A DNA stretch of 64,000 nucleotides from Lentibacillus kapialis. GTDB taxonomy: Bacteria > Bacillota > Bacilli > Bacillales > Amphibacillaceae. Positions 35,638-43,921 of the stretch are shown here, piece after piece (the stretch's first letter is position 1; the number at the start of each line of letters is the position of its first letter). The notes beneath the pieces are model-generated. The model saw only the letters and a program-made list of their open reading frames with translations, searched no databases and had not been told where the DNA came from. The stretch is taken from NCBI RefSeq assembly GCF_014646635.1, contig NZ_BMNQ01000006.1:36061-100060 (forward strand). Reading direction: 5' to 3'. Both the position numbers and the translations under genes were made by a program.

Positions 35638-35651
35638 TAAGGGATGGATTG

Positions 35652-35696
35652 AAAACGGGACTCTACTCTTAAGAAGGCGGGGTCCCGCTTTTTTTG
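35652..35696 (+). terminator. Intrinsic terminator of ispA
   Basis: CGGGAC / GTCCCG stem followed by CTTTTTTTG; the next base begins element B. Confidence 0.85.
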
Positions 35697-35784
35697 TAAC
35701 GTCAGAAAATATAAATTATGGATGACCTTATAATAAAAGCTTCCGCATTCGCTATAAGACGCGGTGTATGCCGAGGTTTTCTAA
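35697..35784 (+). repeat. Element B copy 7
   Basis: TAACGTCAGAAAATATAAAT, GGATGACCTTAT, then a partly decayed hairpin (CCGCATTCGC / GTGTATGCCG) and TTTTCTAA. Directly after the ispA terminator, same strand. Confidence 0.85.
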
Positions 35785-35795
35785 TGGTTGTTGGT

Positions 35796-35963
35796 GCACA
35801 ACTTGCTCACGGTGCTGCTCAAGTTTACATTGATGTCGCACGAATGCAGGCAATGTTTGCACGAGTTTGGTCTACTGCCGCACGAGTTGGGACTGCTATT
35901 GCACAAGTTTGGAATGCTCCCGCGCAAGTTAGCGGCGGTTCTGTACGAGTTTATGGTATTCCC
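35796..35963. repeat. Tandem array with exact 21-bp period, 8 units
   Basis: Unit starts at 35796, 35817, 35838, 35859, 35880, 35901, 35922 and 35943. Most units begin GCACGAGTTTGG or GCACAAGTTTGG and then diverge. Unit length never varies although sequence does. It lies between the convergent ends of ispA and the methyltransferase gene. The reading frame through it repeats a 7-residue A-R/Q-V pattern but has no ribosome site and starts inside element B. Confidence 0.85.
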
Positions 35964-36038
35964 TGGCGCGTCACCTAATTGAATCCATAACCGTTCGAAT
36001 TTATCCAAGCATTATTCAAATAATTATGAATATCATCT

Positions 36039-36647
36039 TCAACCCTCCAAACGATAAATCAAAAACCGATCATATGGATCGTCTTGAAAAATAGCAGACA
36101 GGTCAATTTTTTCTCTCAATTCAAAATCAGTTTTGTTTTCTAAATAGTCAATATAGTCATCCGATCCGTAATAAATAATCAGTTCAATTTCTCGCGTGTA
36201 CTGCTCATGAGAACACAGAATATTTTGTATAACCTCAATAAATATCCCAATTGAAAATGGGTTAAAAAAATAAAACCGGTTATCCAACGGGCTGATCTGA
36301 TAATTTTGTGCTAAACAGCATTGAAAATGAATCTTGTCTGTCTTTTCATTTGTCTGGTTCAAATAACGTTCTCGATTGCGGATCGCCTCATCATACAAAA
36401 TTGAATTCATTTCAACCCCTTTAACAGCTGCATGATAAAAATAATAGATAAAAAAGTTCAATCTCCCTTTTCCGCAACCAAAATCAACTACATGATCACT
36501 GCTATTCAATTGGTAGTGTTGAAATAATACTTCCAAAGCATTGTAGGAAGTCGGCTGATATGGATGATGATCGCGGGAATCAAGGGAACCCTTCTGCTGC
36601 CCCCGGGTTTTAATGTTCAGCAGCTTGTCATAAAAGTATTCTTTCAT
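36039..36647 (-). CDS. Class I SAM-dependent methyltransferase
   Basis: A 202-aa Rossmann-fold methyltransferase. Motif I is VVDFGCGKGRLNFF near residue 53; the acidic residue of motif II is in VKGVEMN. Asn-rich aromatic stretch FYFFNPFSIG corresponds to motif IV. The substrate is not indicated; the C-terminal part has no known target domain. I use the ATG at 36645-36647, seven bases after AAGGAG; a TTG just before it is too close. Monocistronic. Confidence 0.82.
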   Translation of the reverse strand: MKEYFYDKLLNIKTRGQQKGSLDSRDHHPYQPTSYNALEVLFQHYQLNSSDHVVDFGCGKGRLNFFIYYFYHAAVKGVEMNSILYDEAIRNRERYLNQTNEKTDKIHFQCCLAQNYQISPLDNRFYFFNPFSIGIFIEVIQNILCSHEQYTREIELIIYYGSDDYIDYLENKTDFELREKIDLSAIFQDDPYDRFLIYRLEG

Positions 36648-36782
36648 CAATATACTCCTTAAGCAACTGTAATATCTAATTTCTATTATACACTATCATC
36701 GTCTGCCTTCATTGTTACCAGCCTGAATATTCACCCCTTGCTGGAAAGGTTTGGCAATCGTCTTATCTTTTAGCAAGTGCTG

Positions 36783-36828
36783 GAGCTTTTTCTATAAGAT
36801 CTTCCAAACATAATACTTTCGGACGTTA
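36783..36828 (-). repeat. Element B copy 8 (leader half)
   Basis: TAACGTCCGAAAGTATTATG then GGAAGATCTTATAG and AAAAGCTC on the minus strand; the hairpin is lost. It follows the mhqO terminator T-run directly. Confidence 0.75.
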
Positions 36829-36829
36829 C

Positions 36830-36862
36830 AAATAAAGAGACTGACCGCCTCATGGTCAGCCT
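36830..36862 (-). terminator. Intrinsic terminator of the dioxygenase gene
   Basis: GGCTGACC / GGTCAGTC stem on the minus strand, then TCTTTATTTG. Confidence 0.8.
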
Positions 36863-36881
36863 TCCGCAAGGGATGTTTTAA

Positions 36882-37865
36882 CTACTCATACTCTTTCTCA
36901 AACACCTTCGTGCTTCTCACTGTATCAATCGGGCGGACAAATTGCTCAATTTCCTTGCGCTGAGGTTCCAGCATTGGGGGAAGTGCCAGGTTTTCACCTA
37001 ATGTCTCGTACGGTTCGTCACCCATAAACCCTGGACCATCTGTTGCAAATTCAAATAAAATTTGCGGTGCAATCGGTACATATAACGACTCAAAATAGAA
37101 GCGGTTGACATAGCCGGATGTACGGAACCCGAAGTCGTCCATTCGCTTAATCCATTCTTCCAGCACGGATCGGTCTTCAACGCGGAAAGCTGAATGATGT
37201 ACTGTCCCATAGCCCTGCTGTGCGTTAGGCATGATGGTGTTAAATTCAACAACAACCCGTGCGCCATTTCCGCCTTCACCAACTTCAAACAGATGACTGT
37301 CGCCTTCCTGATCTATCTCTTTAAACTGTAAAATTTTTTCCATCACTTCTTTAAAATAGTCGAAGTTAGCAATCGTTACATGGATCGGACCGAGCCCCAC
37401 AATCGCATACTCTGGTGGAATCGGACCGTCCTGCCATGGAGTGCCCGGTGCTACGCCTTCGTTTTTTTCATCCGATACCAACTGATATTGTTGATTGTCG
37501 AAATCGGTAAATGACAATGTTTTGACACCAAACTCTTCCTTGATGCCGCCATGCTCCACCTTCAGCCGGTCAAACCGTTTAACCCAATATTCCAATGCTT
37601 CATCACTTGGCACACGGAAAGCCGTTTTGGAAATCTCATTTGTTCCATGCTTTCCCTGGGGGATTCCCGGAAAATCAAAAAAGGTGATGTCTGTACCCGG
37701 ATTGCCTTTATCATCGGCAAAAAACAAATGATACGTCCGGATATCATCCTGGTTTACCGTCTTTTTAACCAAACGCATGCCCAGAACATACGTAAAAAAT
37801 TCATAATTTCTTTCGGCACTGCTCGTAATAGCAGTCACATGGTGCATTCCTTTTATCCCTTTCAT
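36882..37865 (-). CDS. Ring-cleaving dioxygenase, MhqO/MhqA-like
   Basis: A 327-aa VOC-superfamily protein with two glyoxalase-like modules (about 3-140 and 150-290). Metal ligands are likely the His in GMHHVTAI, the His in GPIHVTI and a Glu near the end (LFEFATDGPGF). B. subtilis MhqA/MhqO protect against quinones and azo compounds under MhqR; the first module's YHLFFADDKGNPGTDITFFD pattern matches that group. An ATG behind GGAGGAG. No mhqR is visible nearby, so its control is unknown. Confidence 0.88.
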   Translation of the reverse strand: MKGIKGMHHVTAITSSAERNYEFFTYVLGMRLVKKTVNQDDIRTYHLFFADDKGNPGTDITFFDFPGIPQGKHGTNEISKTAFRVPSDEALEYWVKRFDRLKVEHGGIKEEFGVKTLSFTDFDNQQYQLVSDEKNEGVAPGTPWQDGPIPPEYAIVGLGPIHVTIANFDYFKEVMEKILQFKEIDQEGDSHLFEVGEGGNGARVVVEFNTIMPNAQQGYGTVHHSAFRVEDRSVLEEWIKRMDDFGFRTSGYVNRFYFESLYVPIAPQILFEFATDGPGFMGDEPYETLGENLALPPMLEPQRKEIEQFVRPIDTVRSTKVFEKEYE

Positions 37866-38008
37866 AGAACTCCTCCATATTTAACCCTTATTAGTTTGAA
37901 TTAATTTATCTTTAACTAAAACTAAATATAGTATACCTTATGTTCTGTGTCAATTACAGACGTTTTCAATTAGAGGAACCCATCTAAAATGGTATAGTTC
38001 TTACCATT

Positions 38009-38097
38009 TTAGAAAAACGCGGGATTTGCCTCGTCGCACAGCGTGTGACGGAGTTGTTCTAATAATGTCATCCATCACTTTATAGTTTCTGACGTTA
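38009..38097 (-). repeat. Element B copy 9 (degenerate)
   Basis: TTAGAAAAACGCGGGATTTG .. CGTGTGACGGAG hairpin remnant, ATGTCATCCAT and TTTCTGACGTTA. It is about 150 bp beyond the terminator of the next minus-strand gene rather than touching it. The rest of 37866-38239 has no gene. Confidence 0.7.
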
Positions 38098-38239
38098 ATA
38101 TAGTGAAACGTTTAAATTTAATTTAGACGTCCTTATTCCTAAAAAATGACATGATACCAATTACAAATTGCTTATAAAATGAGCAACCATCCCAGTCATT
38201 ATGCTTAGTCGCTTAATATTTTTTCAATTTTCCTTCTAA

Positions 38240-38275
38240 TTGAAACAAGCACAGCTTTATCAACTGTGCTTGCCT
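38240..38275 (-). terminator. Intrinsic terminator of the secreted-protein gene
   Basis: AAGCACAG / CTGTGCTT stem with GTTTC tail on the minus strand, about 14 bp after the stop. Confidence 0.7.
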
Positions 38276-38284
38276 CTCAAGCTT

Positions 38285-38665
38285 CTAAAATCCTATGACT
38301 CCTTGGAAAACAAGGCCCTGGTCAAAACTGATCACTTTCACGATATTTTTGTCCTTTACGAAAACACTTTTATATTGGGGATTGCCTTCTGCATCTTTTA
38401 AAATGATCACCCGTATGTTTTGATTGTTTTCCACAACTTGCATCTGGTAATCGTCTTCGTCAACCTGTTCATCCAATATATCGCTTTCGGGGTACATACC
38501 ATATGCAACGTTTTTGGATTCTTCATCGTTTACACTTTGTTTCTCAGCCGCTTTCGTTGCTGAATGAATGTTTTCTGCTTTTCCGGCAACTTGTGTAGCA
38601 TCTGTAGAAGCTGCGGAAGCAAATAACATCGCTCCGGCCGCTGTACTCAAAAATAATGTTCTCAT
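38285..38665 (-). CDS. Secreted protein of unknown function
   Basis: A 126-aa protein with an N-terminal signal peptide (RTLFLSTAAGAMLFASAAS, predicted cleavage after the Ala/Ser-rich end). An acidic central stretch (ESDILDEQVDEDDYQ) is followed by a beta-rich C-terminal 45 residues (IRVIILKDAEGNPQYKSVFV) that could be a small extracellular domain. I use the ATG at 38663-38665 behind AAAGGGG. Monocistronic. I do not recognise the family. Confidence 0.72.
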   Translation of the reverse strand: MRTLFLSTAAGAMLFASAASTDATQVAGKAENIHSATKAAEKQSVNDEESKNVAYGMYPESDILDEQVDEDDYQMQVVENNQNIRVIILKDAEGNPQYKSVFVKDKNIVKVISFDQGLVFQGVIGF

Positions 38666-38804
38666 TTCAGTCCCCTTTCCTTTTCGGGTTATCACCATCA
38701 TAGTGAACCTTTTTGATAAAAGGATTGGAGAATCATTAGAAATCACTAAGAAATCCTTGGAAAAATTGTGGCAACCTTGTCATCATTGTGTTATGTTCCT
38801 TATA

Positions 38805-39020
38805 GTGCGTGTTCAAAAAGGAGGATAAAAAGGACCAAGAAGTTCGAGGCGGCGCAGTTTCGAGCAGCGGAATGTATGCTTTTAAATACATGAGCATAAG
38901 TAATGCTTCCATGAATCTGCATCGCACGCAGGAAAAGTGGTGTTCTTTTCCAAGGAGCGGAGAAACAAGCCAACGAAGAAATTCGAAGTGTCATTTTTAC
39001 CGGACTTTTTGAACAACCTC
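38805..39020 (+). mobile_element. Short non-autonomous element C, copy 2 (216 bp)
   Basis: Identical in length and about 99% identical to 17235-17450, in inverse orientation. Ends GTGCGTGTTCAAAAAG and the complement of GAGGTTGTTCAAAAAG. The target duplication TTATA is at 38800-38804 and 39021-39025 (5 bp). No transposase. The two copies' near identity points to recent movement, so the helper transposase is probably elsewhere in this genome. Confidence 0.9.
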
Positions 39021-39174
39021 TTATATCAATATTCTCTTATAGTTTTGCAATTCGGGCCCCTATTATGTGATATGCGTGATAAAAATTATACTTGAACCTG
39101 TATACAGAAACGATTTCGGCGCTCGGGAACATATTTTGATTTTCGCGCCCATGTTAAAGGTTCACATTAAAAAA

Positions 39175-39250
39175 GAGAGATTCGCCTCGCCTTATAACAG
39201 ATACCGGGGTATCCACAATTTATACTTTCTGACGTTATTAGAAAACTTGG
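39175..39250 (-). repeat. Element B copy 10 (degenerate) plus head of another unit
   Basis: ATTCGCCTCGCCTTATA, ATACCGG and ATCCACAATTTATACTTTCT, GACGTTA, then TTAGAAAACTTGGC of a further unit with its own small hairpin (CTTGGC / GCCAAG). Confidence 0.6.
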
Positions 39251-39308
39251 CTTATCGCCAAGCTTTAATGGCGAAAGCCTTAGTTGCACTTATGCAGTAA
39301 GAAATAAG

Positions 39309-39547
39309 GGTCAACACCAAAATCTATGGTTGAAATGAATGAGTGAATATGGTATTAAAACTAGCTAGCAGAGGAAAAACACGGAGACTTCTGTGGGAAT
39401 GCGCAGTGTGAAGACCCCGCAGAAAAAGCGACCTTCTTTTTCGAGGAGGCTGAGGACAAGCCCACGGAAAGCGTCGTGTTTTTCCGAAGCGACTGCTTAC
39501 GTCAAAATGATATCTAATTTGTCAACCATAGATTTTGGTGAACAGCC
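39309..39547 (+). mobile_element. Palindrome-rich element A, copy 2 (~239 bp, internally deleted)
   Basis: Same terminal CACCAAAATCTATGGTTGA repeats as copies 1 and 3, but about 80 bp missing inside. Flanks AGAAATAA on both sides form an 8-9 bp target duplication. The right flank continues AATTTATACTTTCTTAAC, a degenerate B leader, so this copy too sits in a B element downstream of uspA. Confidence 0.85.
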
Positions 39548-39605
39548 AGAAATAATTTATACTTTCTTAACTGCTAAAAAAAGTCGATCCCCTGAAGGAC
39601 CGAAG
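39548..39605 (-). terminator. uspA terminator followed by a B-leader remnant
   Basis: On the minus strand GGTCC / GGATC pairing and ACTTTTTTT (about 39575-39600), then AGCAGTTAAGAAAGTATAAA, which is a decayed B leader (copy 13) cut by element A2. Confidence 0.6.
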
Positions 39606-39623
39606 CTTATACAGTTAATGTGT

Positions 39624-40058
39624 TTATTTGATAATCAGTACCGGGCAATTGGCTTCCTGCACGATTTGATTACTGACACTCCCCAGCAACATTTTTTTTA
39701 CGGTACCAAGTCCTCGGCTACCGGCAATAATCAAATCTATATCACGTTCATCAGCATATTCACAGACTTTCACCCCGGCATTGCGGTTGGTATCTGCTAT
39801 GATAATTTCTGTATAAATCGGAATCGATTCGGTTTCAAACTCCCGATAAATCCGTTCCATATCCGGACGTAGACTGTCCGCCACTTCATATTGAATATTT
39901 TTTGCTACGGTTACGTTTGTGCTTGGACCTGTCTGCGTCACAACTACCACTACATGCACCTCTGTTTCCGGAATCCCGGCAGCCTGAAGTTTAGCTTCCT
40001 GAAGCGCTTCTTCACTCAGTTCTGAGCCATCGTATGCTACTAAAATTTTTCGTTTCAT
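39624..40058 (-). CDS. Universal stress protein (UspA family)
   Basis: A 144-aa UspA-fold protein. N-terminal KRKILVAYDGSELSEEAL; the ATP-binding motif is GSRGLGTVKKMLLGSVSNQIV (GxxG-x9-G-S/T form), so an ATP-binding type. Ends with the family's CPVLIIK. The ATG at 40056-40058 has GGAG eight bases upstream. Not in an operon. Confidence 0.92.
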   Translation of the reverse strand: MKRKILVAYDGSELSEEALQEAKLQAAGIPETEVHVVVVVTQTGPSTNVTVAKNIQYEVADSLRPDMERIYREFETESIPIYTEIIIADTNRNAGVKVCEYADERDIDLIIAGSRGLGTVKKMLLGSVSNQIVQEANCPVLIIK

Positions 40059-40162
40059 CGCAAGCACTCCTTAAAAGGATTAGGAAACACGTTTCTTTTC
40101 CTGATTCTAGTATAACACTATTTCGGTCATATTGGTAACTGTTTAACAAAGATTTCAAACTG

Positions 40163-40332
40163 TTAGAAAAACTCAGCATTCGCCTTGTCTTATAGCGAAT
40201 GCCGAAGCTTTTTGAACGGGTTATACTATAGTTGGTGCAGACATTCATTTTCATGGTAGATGGTGGCTACGAGAAGGCGTAGCCATGTTCGTTTCTTATA
40301 AGATCATCTATATTTTATACTTTCTAACGTTA
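40163..40332 (-). repeat. Element B copy 11, interrupted by ~80 bp
   Basis: Hairpin half 40163-40213 (CAGCATTCGCC / GCGAATGCCGAAG) and leader half 40293-40332 are separated by 40214-40292, which contains a perfect hairpin TGGCTACG / CGTAGCCA. This is the only copy without a gene of the same orientation just upstream. The remainder of the gap to 40470 shows no gene. Confidence 0.75.
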
Positions 40333-40470
40333 GTAAAAAGAGTGCTGAGACGTTGAGCAATTTTCATGCTATAATATATTTTTCCTTATTTGGACATTGT
40401 TTATACCTGTTTACCGCAGGGAACAGATTTAGACTTTATTTTTAACTTTTATCATGAAAGGAGATTGTTG

Positions 40471-41874
40471 ATGTCACCCAATCAAATAGGATTCGCATTA
40501 CTATATTTGGGATTATTTCTGATTATTGGAAAGTGGATCAGAGTACGCGTGAAGTGGATGCAGAACTTATTTCTCCCATCATCCGTTATTGGTGGTTTTC
40601 TTGCTCTCATTTTGGGCCCGCAAGTACTTGGAAAACTGTTGAAACCTATTACAGGAGAAGGATCATTCTGGGCAACCGGGGTTCTGACACCTGAAGTGAT
40701 GGATGTATGGAGCCCATTGGCTGGGTTAATGATCAATGTTGTCTTTGCCACACTATTTTTAGGGACCGTGCTTCCAAACTTGAAAAAGGTATGGAATGTT
40801 GGTGGGCCGCAGCTTGCATTTGGCTGGTCGCTGGGCTGGGGTCAGTATGTTGTCGGGTTGTTGCTGGCTATATTCGTCCTTGTACCGTTTTATGACATGC
40901 CGCCGTTTATCGGTGCCTTGATTGAAATGGGCTTTGAAGGTGGACACGGGACAGCAGCCGGACTGCAGGGAACATTCAAAGAACTGGGATTTGCCGAAGC
41001 ATATGATTTGGCTATCGGACTTGCCACGGTTGGTATCTTATCAGGTGTGATTATCGGGATTATAGCGATCAATTGGGCAGTACGAAAAAATAAAACAAAA
41101 GTGATCAGTGATATAAAGGAATCATCCCCCTTAAAAAAAGCAGGTATCATGGAATTTGAAAACCGGGAAGCAGCAGCAAGAATGACTGTCCGGCCGGAAT
41201 CAATTGAGCCGCTCTCCCTGCATTTTGCGATGATTGGCATTGCTATATTAGTCGGGTATGGCATCCTGCAAGGCATCACCTGGCTTGAAAAAACAATCAT
41301 CGGCTCCGAATTCATGACCTATGTACCACTTTTCCCGCTGGCGATGATTGGTGGAATTCTTGTTCAGATGATCGCCACCAAGTTCGATAAAACTGAAATT
41401 TTAGATCGGCAAATGGTCATGCGAATACAGGGTTTTGCTCTCGATGTCCTGATTCTTGCAGCAATCGCGACGGTTTCACTTGATGTCATCGGACAATATT
41501 TTGTCCCTTTCCTATTGTTGTCACTTGTTGGTATGGCATGGAACGTGTTCGGTCTGTTTTTCCTCGGACCTCGGATGATCCCATCATATTGGTTTGAGCG
41601 AAGCATTGGTGATTTTGGCCAATCCATGGGGATCACCGCCACAGGACTATTATTGATGCGTGTGGCCGATCCCGAAATGAAATCGCCGGCATATGAAGCT
41701 TTTGGATATAAACAGCTTGTATTTGAACCATTCCTCGGCGGCGGTCTTGTCACAGCATTGTCTGCACCGCTCGTCTTTCAGTTCGGCCCGGTACCCTTCC
41801 TCATTTTTGCAGCAGTCATGCTGGTAATCGGTCTGGTGGGCGGATTATTTTATTTCGGCAGAATGAAAGAATGA
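40471..41874 (+). CDS. Na+/glutamate symporter (GltS-like, ESS family)
   Basis: A 467-aa polytopic transporter with about 12 helices. Conserved repeats of the ESS fold are NLFLPSSVIGGFLALILGP near residue 30, EMGFEGGHGTAAGLQGTF near 155 and the C-terminal counterpart IGDFGQSMGITATGLLLM near 385; the two glycine-rich reentrant segments match GltS. Substrate presumably glutamate or a related dicarboxylate. The ATG at 40471 follows AAAGGAG. Single gene with its own terminator at 41935. Confidence 0.88.
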   Translation: MSPNQIGFALLYLGLFLIIGKWIRVRVKWMQNLFLPSSVIGGFLALILGPQVLGKLLKPITGEGSFWATGVLTPEVMDVWSPLAGLMINVVFATLFLGTVLPNLKKVWNVGGPQLAFGWSLGWGQYVVGLLLAIFVLVPFYDMPPFIGALIEMGFEGGHGTAAGLQGTFKELGFAEAYDLAIGLATVGILSGVIIGIIAINWAVRKNKTKVISDIKESSPLKKAGIMEFENREAAARMTVRPESIEPLSLHFAMIGIAILVGYGILQGITWLEKTIIGSEFMTYVPLFPLAMIGGILVQMIATKFDKTEILDRQMVMRIQGFALDVLILAAIATVSLDVIGQYFVPFLLLSLVGMAWNVFGLFFLGPRMIPSYWFERSIGDFGQSMGITATGLLLMRVADPEMKSPAYEAFGYKQLVFEPFLGGGLVTALSAPLVFQFGPVPFLIFAAVMLVIGLVGGLFYFGRMKE

Positions 41875-41934
41875 AGTTTGGTTATTATCTTATGACCAAC
41901 TCTTTTCCTGCCCGCTAATCGAATGAGTCATAGC

Positions 41935-41970
41935 AGCAGGGGAATTGATAAGTAAATTCCTCTGCTTTTC
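41935..41970 (+). terminator. Intrinsic terminator of the symporter gene
   Basis: AGCAGGGGAATT / AATTCCTCTGCT (one mismatch), then TTTCT. The following stretch to 42422 has no gene or clear structure. Confidence 0.75.
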
Positions 41971-42422
41971 TATCTCGAACTCCACTTGTGTTGTGTTACC
42001 ATTCAGGATTTACTTTTTTGAGGCTTATGCTTTTGCTTGACATTATAACCCATGACTACTGTTCAAGAGTTCCAACGATTCTCTCTCATACATCGCAAAA
42101 GGAATACAAATGAGAATCATAATAACTAATGACGGCGCATAAATCCTATGATCAATAAGCCTACCGCTCAAACTCTTATTTGAACTTCCTTTCAACAGAA
42201 CCCCCTTCTTGAAAAATTCGGGACAATCAGCTTCAAATCCTCCCGTTCAAATACAGCAATATATATTGTACCTATTACCACATACTTCAAATTATAAACT
42301 CGGACTAACTATTGGGACGAAAGAGATTGATGTGTGTGTCATTTCCGACTTAAACTGATTGTTGACACTTCTACTCCGGCAGAAACTGGCATTATAAAAG
42401 TGATACACACTTTCACATTGTA

Positions 42423-42451
42423 TTGTTTAAATGAACGTATATTGCTAAAAT
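42423..42451 (+). promoter_or_regulatory. Probable sigma-A promoter of the SDR gene
   Basis: TTGTTT and TAAAAT with a 17-bp spacer, 23 bp before the ATG. Confidence 0.45.
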
Positions 42452-42474
42452 AAACAACAGTGAGGTGACAGAAG

Positions 42475-43335
42475 ATGAACCCTTGCAGTCAAAGTCGGTC
42501 TGTAGTTTTCATAACCGGCGCATCAAGCGGTTTCGGGTTGGTAACAAGCCTGGTTTTCGCTGAAGCCGGGTATTTTGTACTCGCTTCCATGCGGGACTTA
42601 TCGAAACAGGAAAGTCTGCTGGAACAAGCACGGGAAAGGAATGTTGCTATCAACATCGAATGCATCACGATGGATGTCACCAAGCAGGATGATATTGATT
42701 ATGTCATTCCGGAAGTCATCGAACGTTTCGGCAGCATTGATGTACTGGTGAATAATGCTGGCTATGCGGCTGGCGGGTTCACCGAAGAGCTGTCCTCAGA
42801 AGATTGGCGGCGGCAATTTGAAACGAATGTCTTCGGATTGATTGCTGTCACCAAAGCTGTACTTTCCCATATGAGGAGACGGAAGCGCGGCACCATCATT
42901 AATCTTTCAAGTATCAGTGGTAGAATGGCACTTCCCGGTCTCGGACCGTACTCAGCATCCAAATATGCTATTGAAGGGTTTAGTGAGTCCCTGAGGCTTG
43001 AGATGCTGCCATATAATGTTCATGTCGTATTGATTGAGCCTGGTTCCTACCAAACCGATATCTGGTCAAAAGGTATGACCGATTTTAATACCGATCTTGA
43101 ATCGCCATATCAAGAAAGAACCAACGCATTAAAGAAAATCGTCAATCATATCGCTGAAACAGCTGACAACCCAGAAGAAGTAGCACATTTAATCCTTAAA
43201 ACGGCTCAAGCAAACCATCCTGACCTTCGTTATCCGGTCGGCAAAAATGTCAAAAATATGACACGACTAAAAAATCTGCTGCCATGGCGCTGGCTGGAAC
43301 GTGTGATTTTGAAAAAAACCAGCCCACGTAAATGA
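42475..43335 (+). CDS. Short-chain dehydrogenase/reductase (classical SDR)
   Basis: A 286-aa classical SDR. TGASSGFG is the cofactor-binding motif (residue about 14), NNAGYAAGG near 92, catalytic Ser in LSSISG, and YSASKYA gives the Tyr-x3-Lys pair. C-terminal 60 residues are basic and slightly hydrophobic (LKNLLPWRWLERVIL), possibly for membrane contact, as in oxidoreductases acting on lipids or retinoid-like substrates. Begins with ATG after GAGGTG. Substrate not indicated. Confidence 0.88.
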   Translation: MNPCSQSRSVVFITGASSGFGLVTSLVFAEAGYFVLASMRDLSKQESLLEQARERNVAINIECITMDVTKQDDIDYVIPEVIERFGSIDVLVNNAGYAAGGFTEELSSEDWRRQFETNVFGLIAVTKAVLSHMRRRKRGTIINLSSISGRMALPGLGPYSASKYAIEGFSESLRLEMLPYNVHVVLIEPGSYQTDIWSKGMTDFNTDLESPYQERTNALKKIVNHIAETADNPEEVAHLILKTAQANHPDLRYPVGKNVKNMTRLKNLLPWRWLERVILKKTSPRK

Positions 43336-43371
43336 GCATTTAGCGGTGCTGTTGGGCTGATGTTTCTGGAT

Positions 43372-43437
43372 TCTCGGGGCGATATCCCCGCTTTCGGGGT
43401 GATTTCCTCGCTCTCGGGTCGATCTCACGTTAGTACT
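43372..43437. repeat. Short tandem array with 20-bp period, about 3 units
   Basis: CGGGGCGATATCCCCGCTTT, CGGGGTGATTTCCTCGCTCT and CGGGTCGATCTCACGTTAGT are at 43375, 43395 and 43415. GC-rich compared with the surroundings. Downstream of the SDR gene and convergent to the holin-like gene. It differs in period and sequence from the 21-bp arrays. Confidence 0.6.
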
Positions 43438-43545
43438 GATGTTTTTGGATCTAACTTCTATTAGCAACCTAATCTTATTATGCGACGCTTCTATGATTTC
43501 ATCAAAGCGCCTTTTAACTCGCCCTCCATCCAAAGTAAAAGCTGC

Positions 43546-43626
43546 TTATTTTTTTTGATTGGATACAACTGCAGCCACCAATGATCCAAACGTAATCATG
43601 AGAACCAACGATTCAAATACTGTCAT
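43546..43626 (-). CDS. Putative holin-like toxin peptide (26 aa)
   Basis: Reads TVFESLVLMITFGSLVAAVV and ends NQKK. The fit to the Hol_Tox family is very good: one helix, FGSLV and a KK end. ATG with AAGGA upstream. It shares pattern but not sequence identity with the peptide at 16780, so the genome has at least two loci. Expected to sit in the membrane; type I control by antisense RNA is the usual expectation for such peptides, but no antisense promoter was identified here. Confidence 0.7.
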   Translation of the reverse strand: MTVFESLVLMITFGSLVAAVVSNQKK

Positions 43627-43889
43627 ATCACGTCATCCTTCCTTTTTGAATCAGGTTACCATACATCTCAACACACTGTTGATTGCTGTTATTTCAAAAA
43701 ATATCGGATTTAGACGTCTGGACAATATGGCATAATGTTTTAAATATGTTGTCTTCAATTTTATTATGTTTTAGCATATGTGATACAAAGCTTGTCCTAT
43801 GACCGAAATTATACAGGAATTTAAAAATTGCCTTTCAACAGCCCCTTTTAATAAACCCATCCCCGCCTTTTCGGATAAAATGGCATGAA

Positions 43890-43921
43890 TAAAAAAAGAC
43901 TAAGCAAAAGCTTAATCTTCT
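43890..43921 (-). terminator. Terminator overlapping the end of the XRE-type gene
   Basis: GATTAAGC / GCTTAGTC stem and TTTTTTTATT on the minus strand; the stop codon lies inside the stem. Confidence 0.8.

Noticed and set aside
35718..35978. 86-codon frame with 7-residue repeats
   Set aside because: Begins inside element B, has no ribosome site, and its repeats are only the translation of the 21-bp array; the other arrays are interrupted by stops in most frames.
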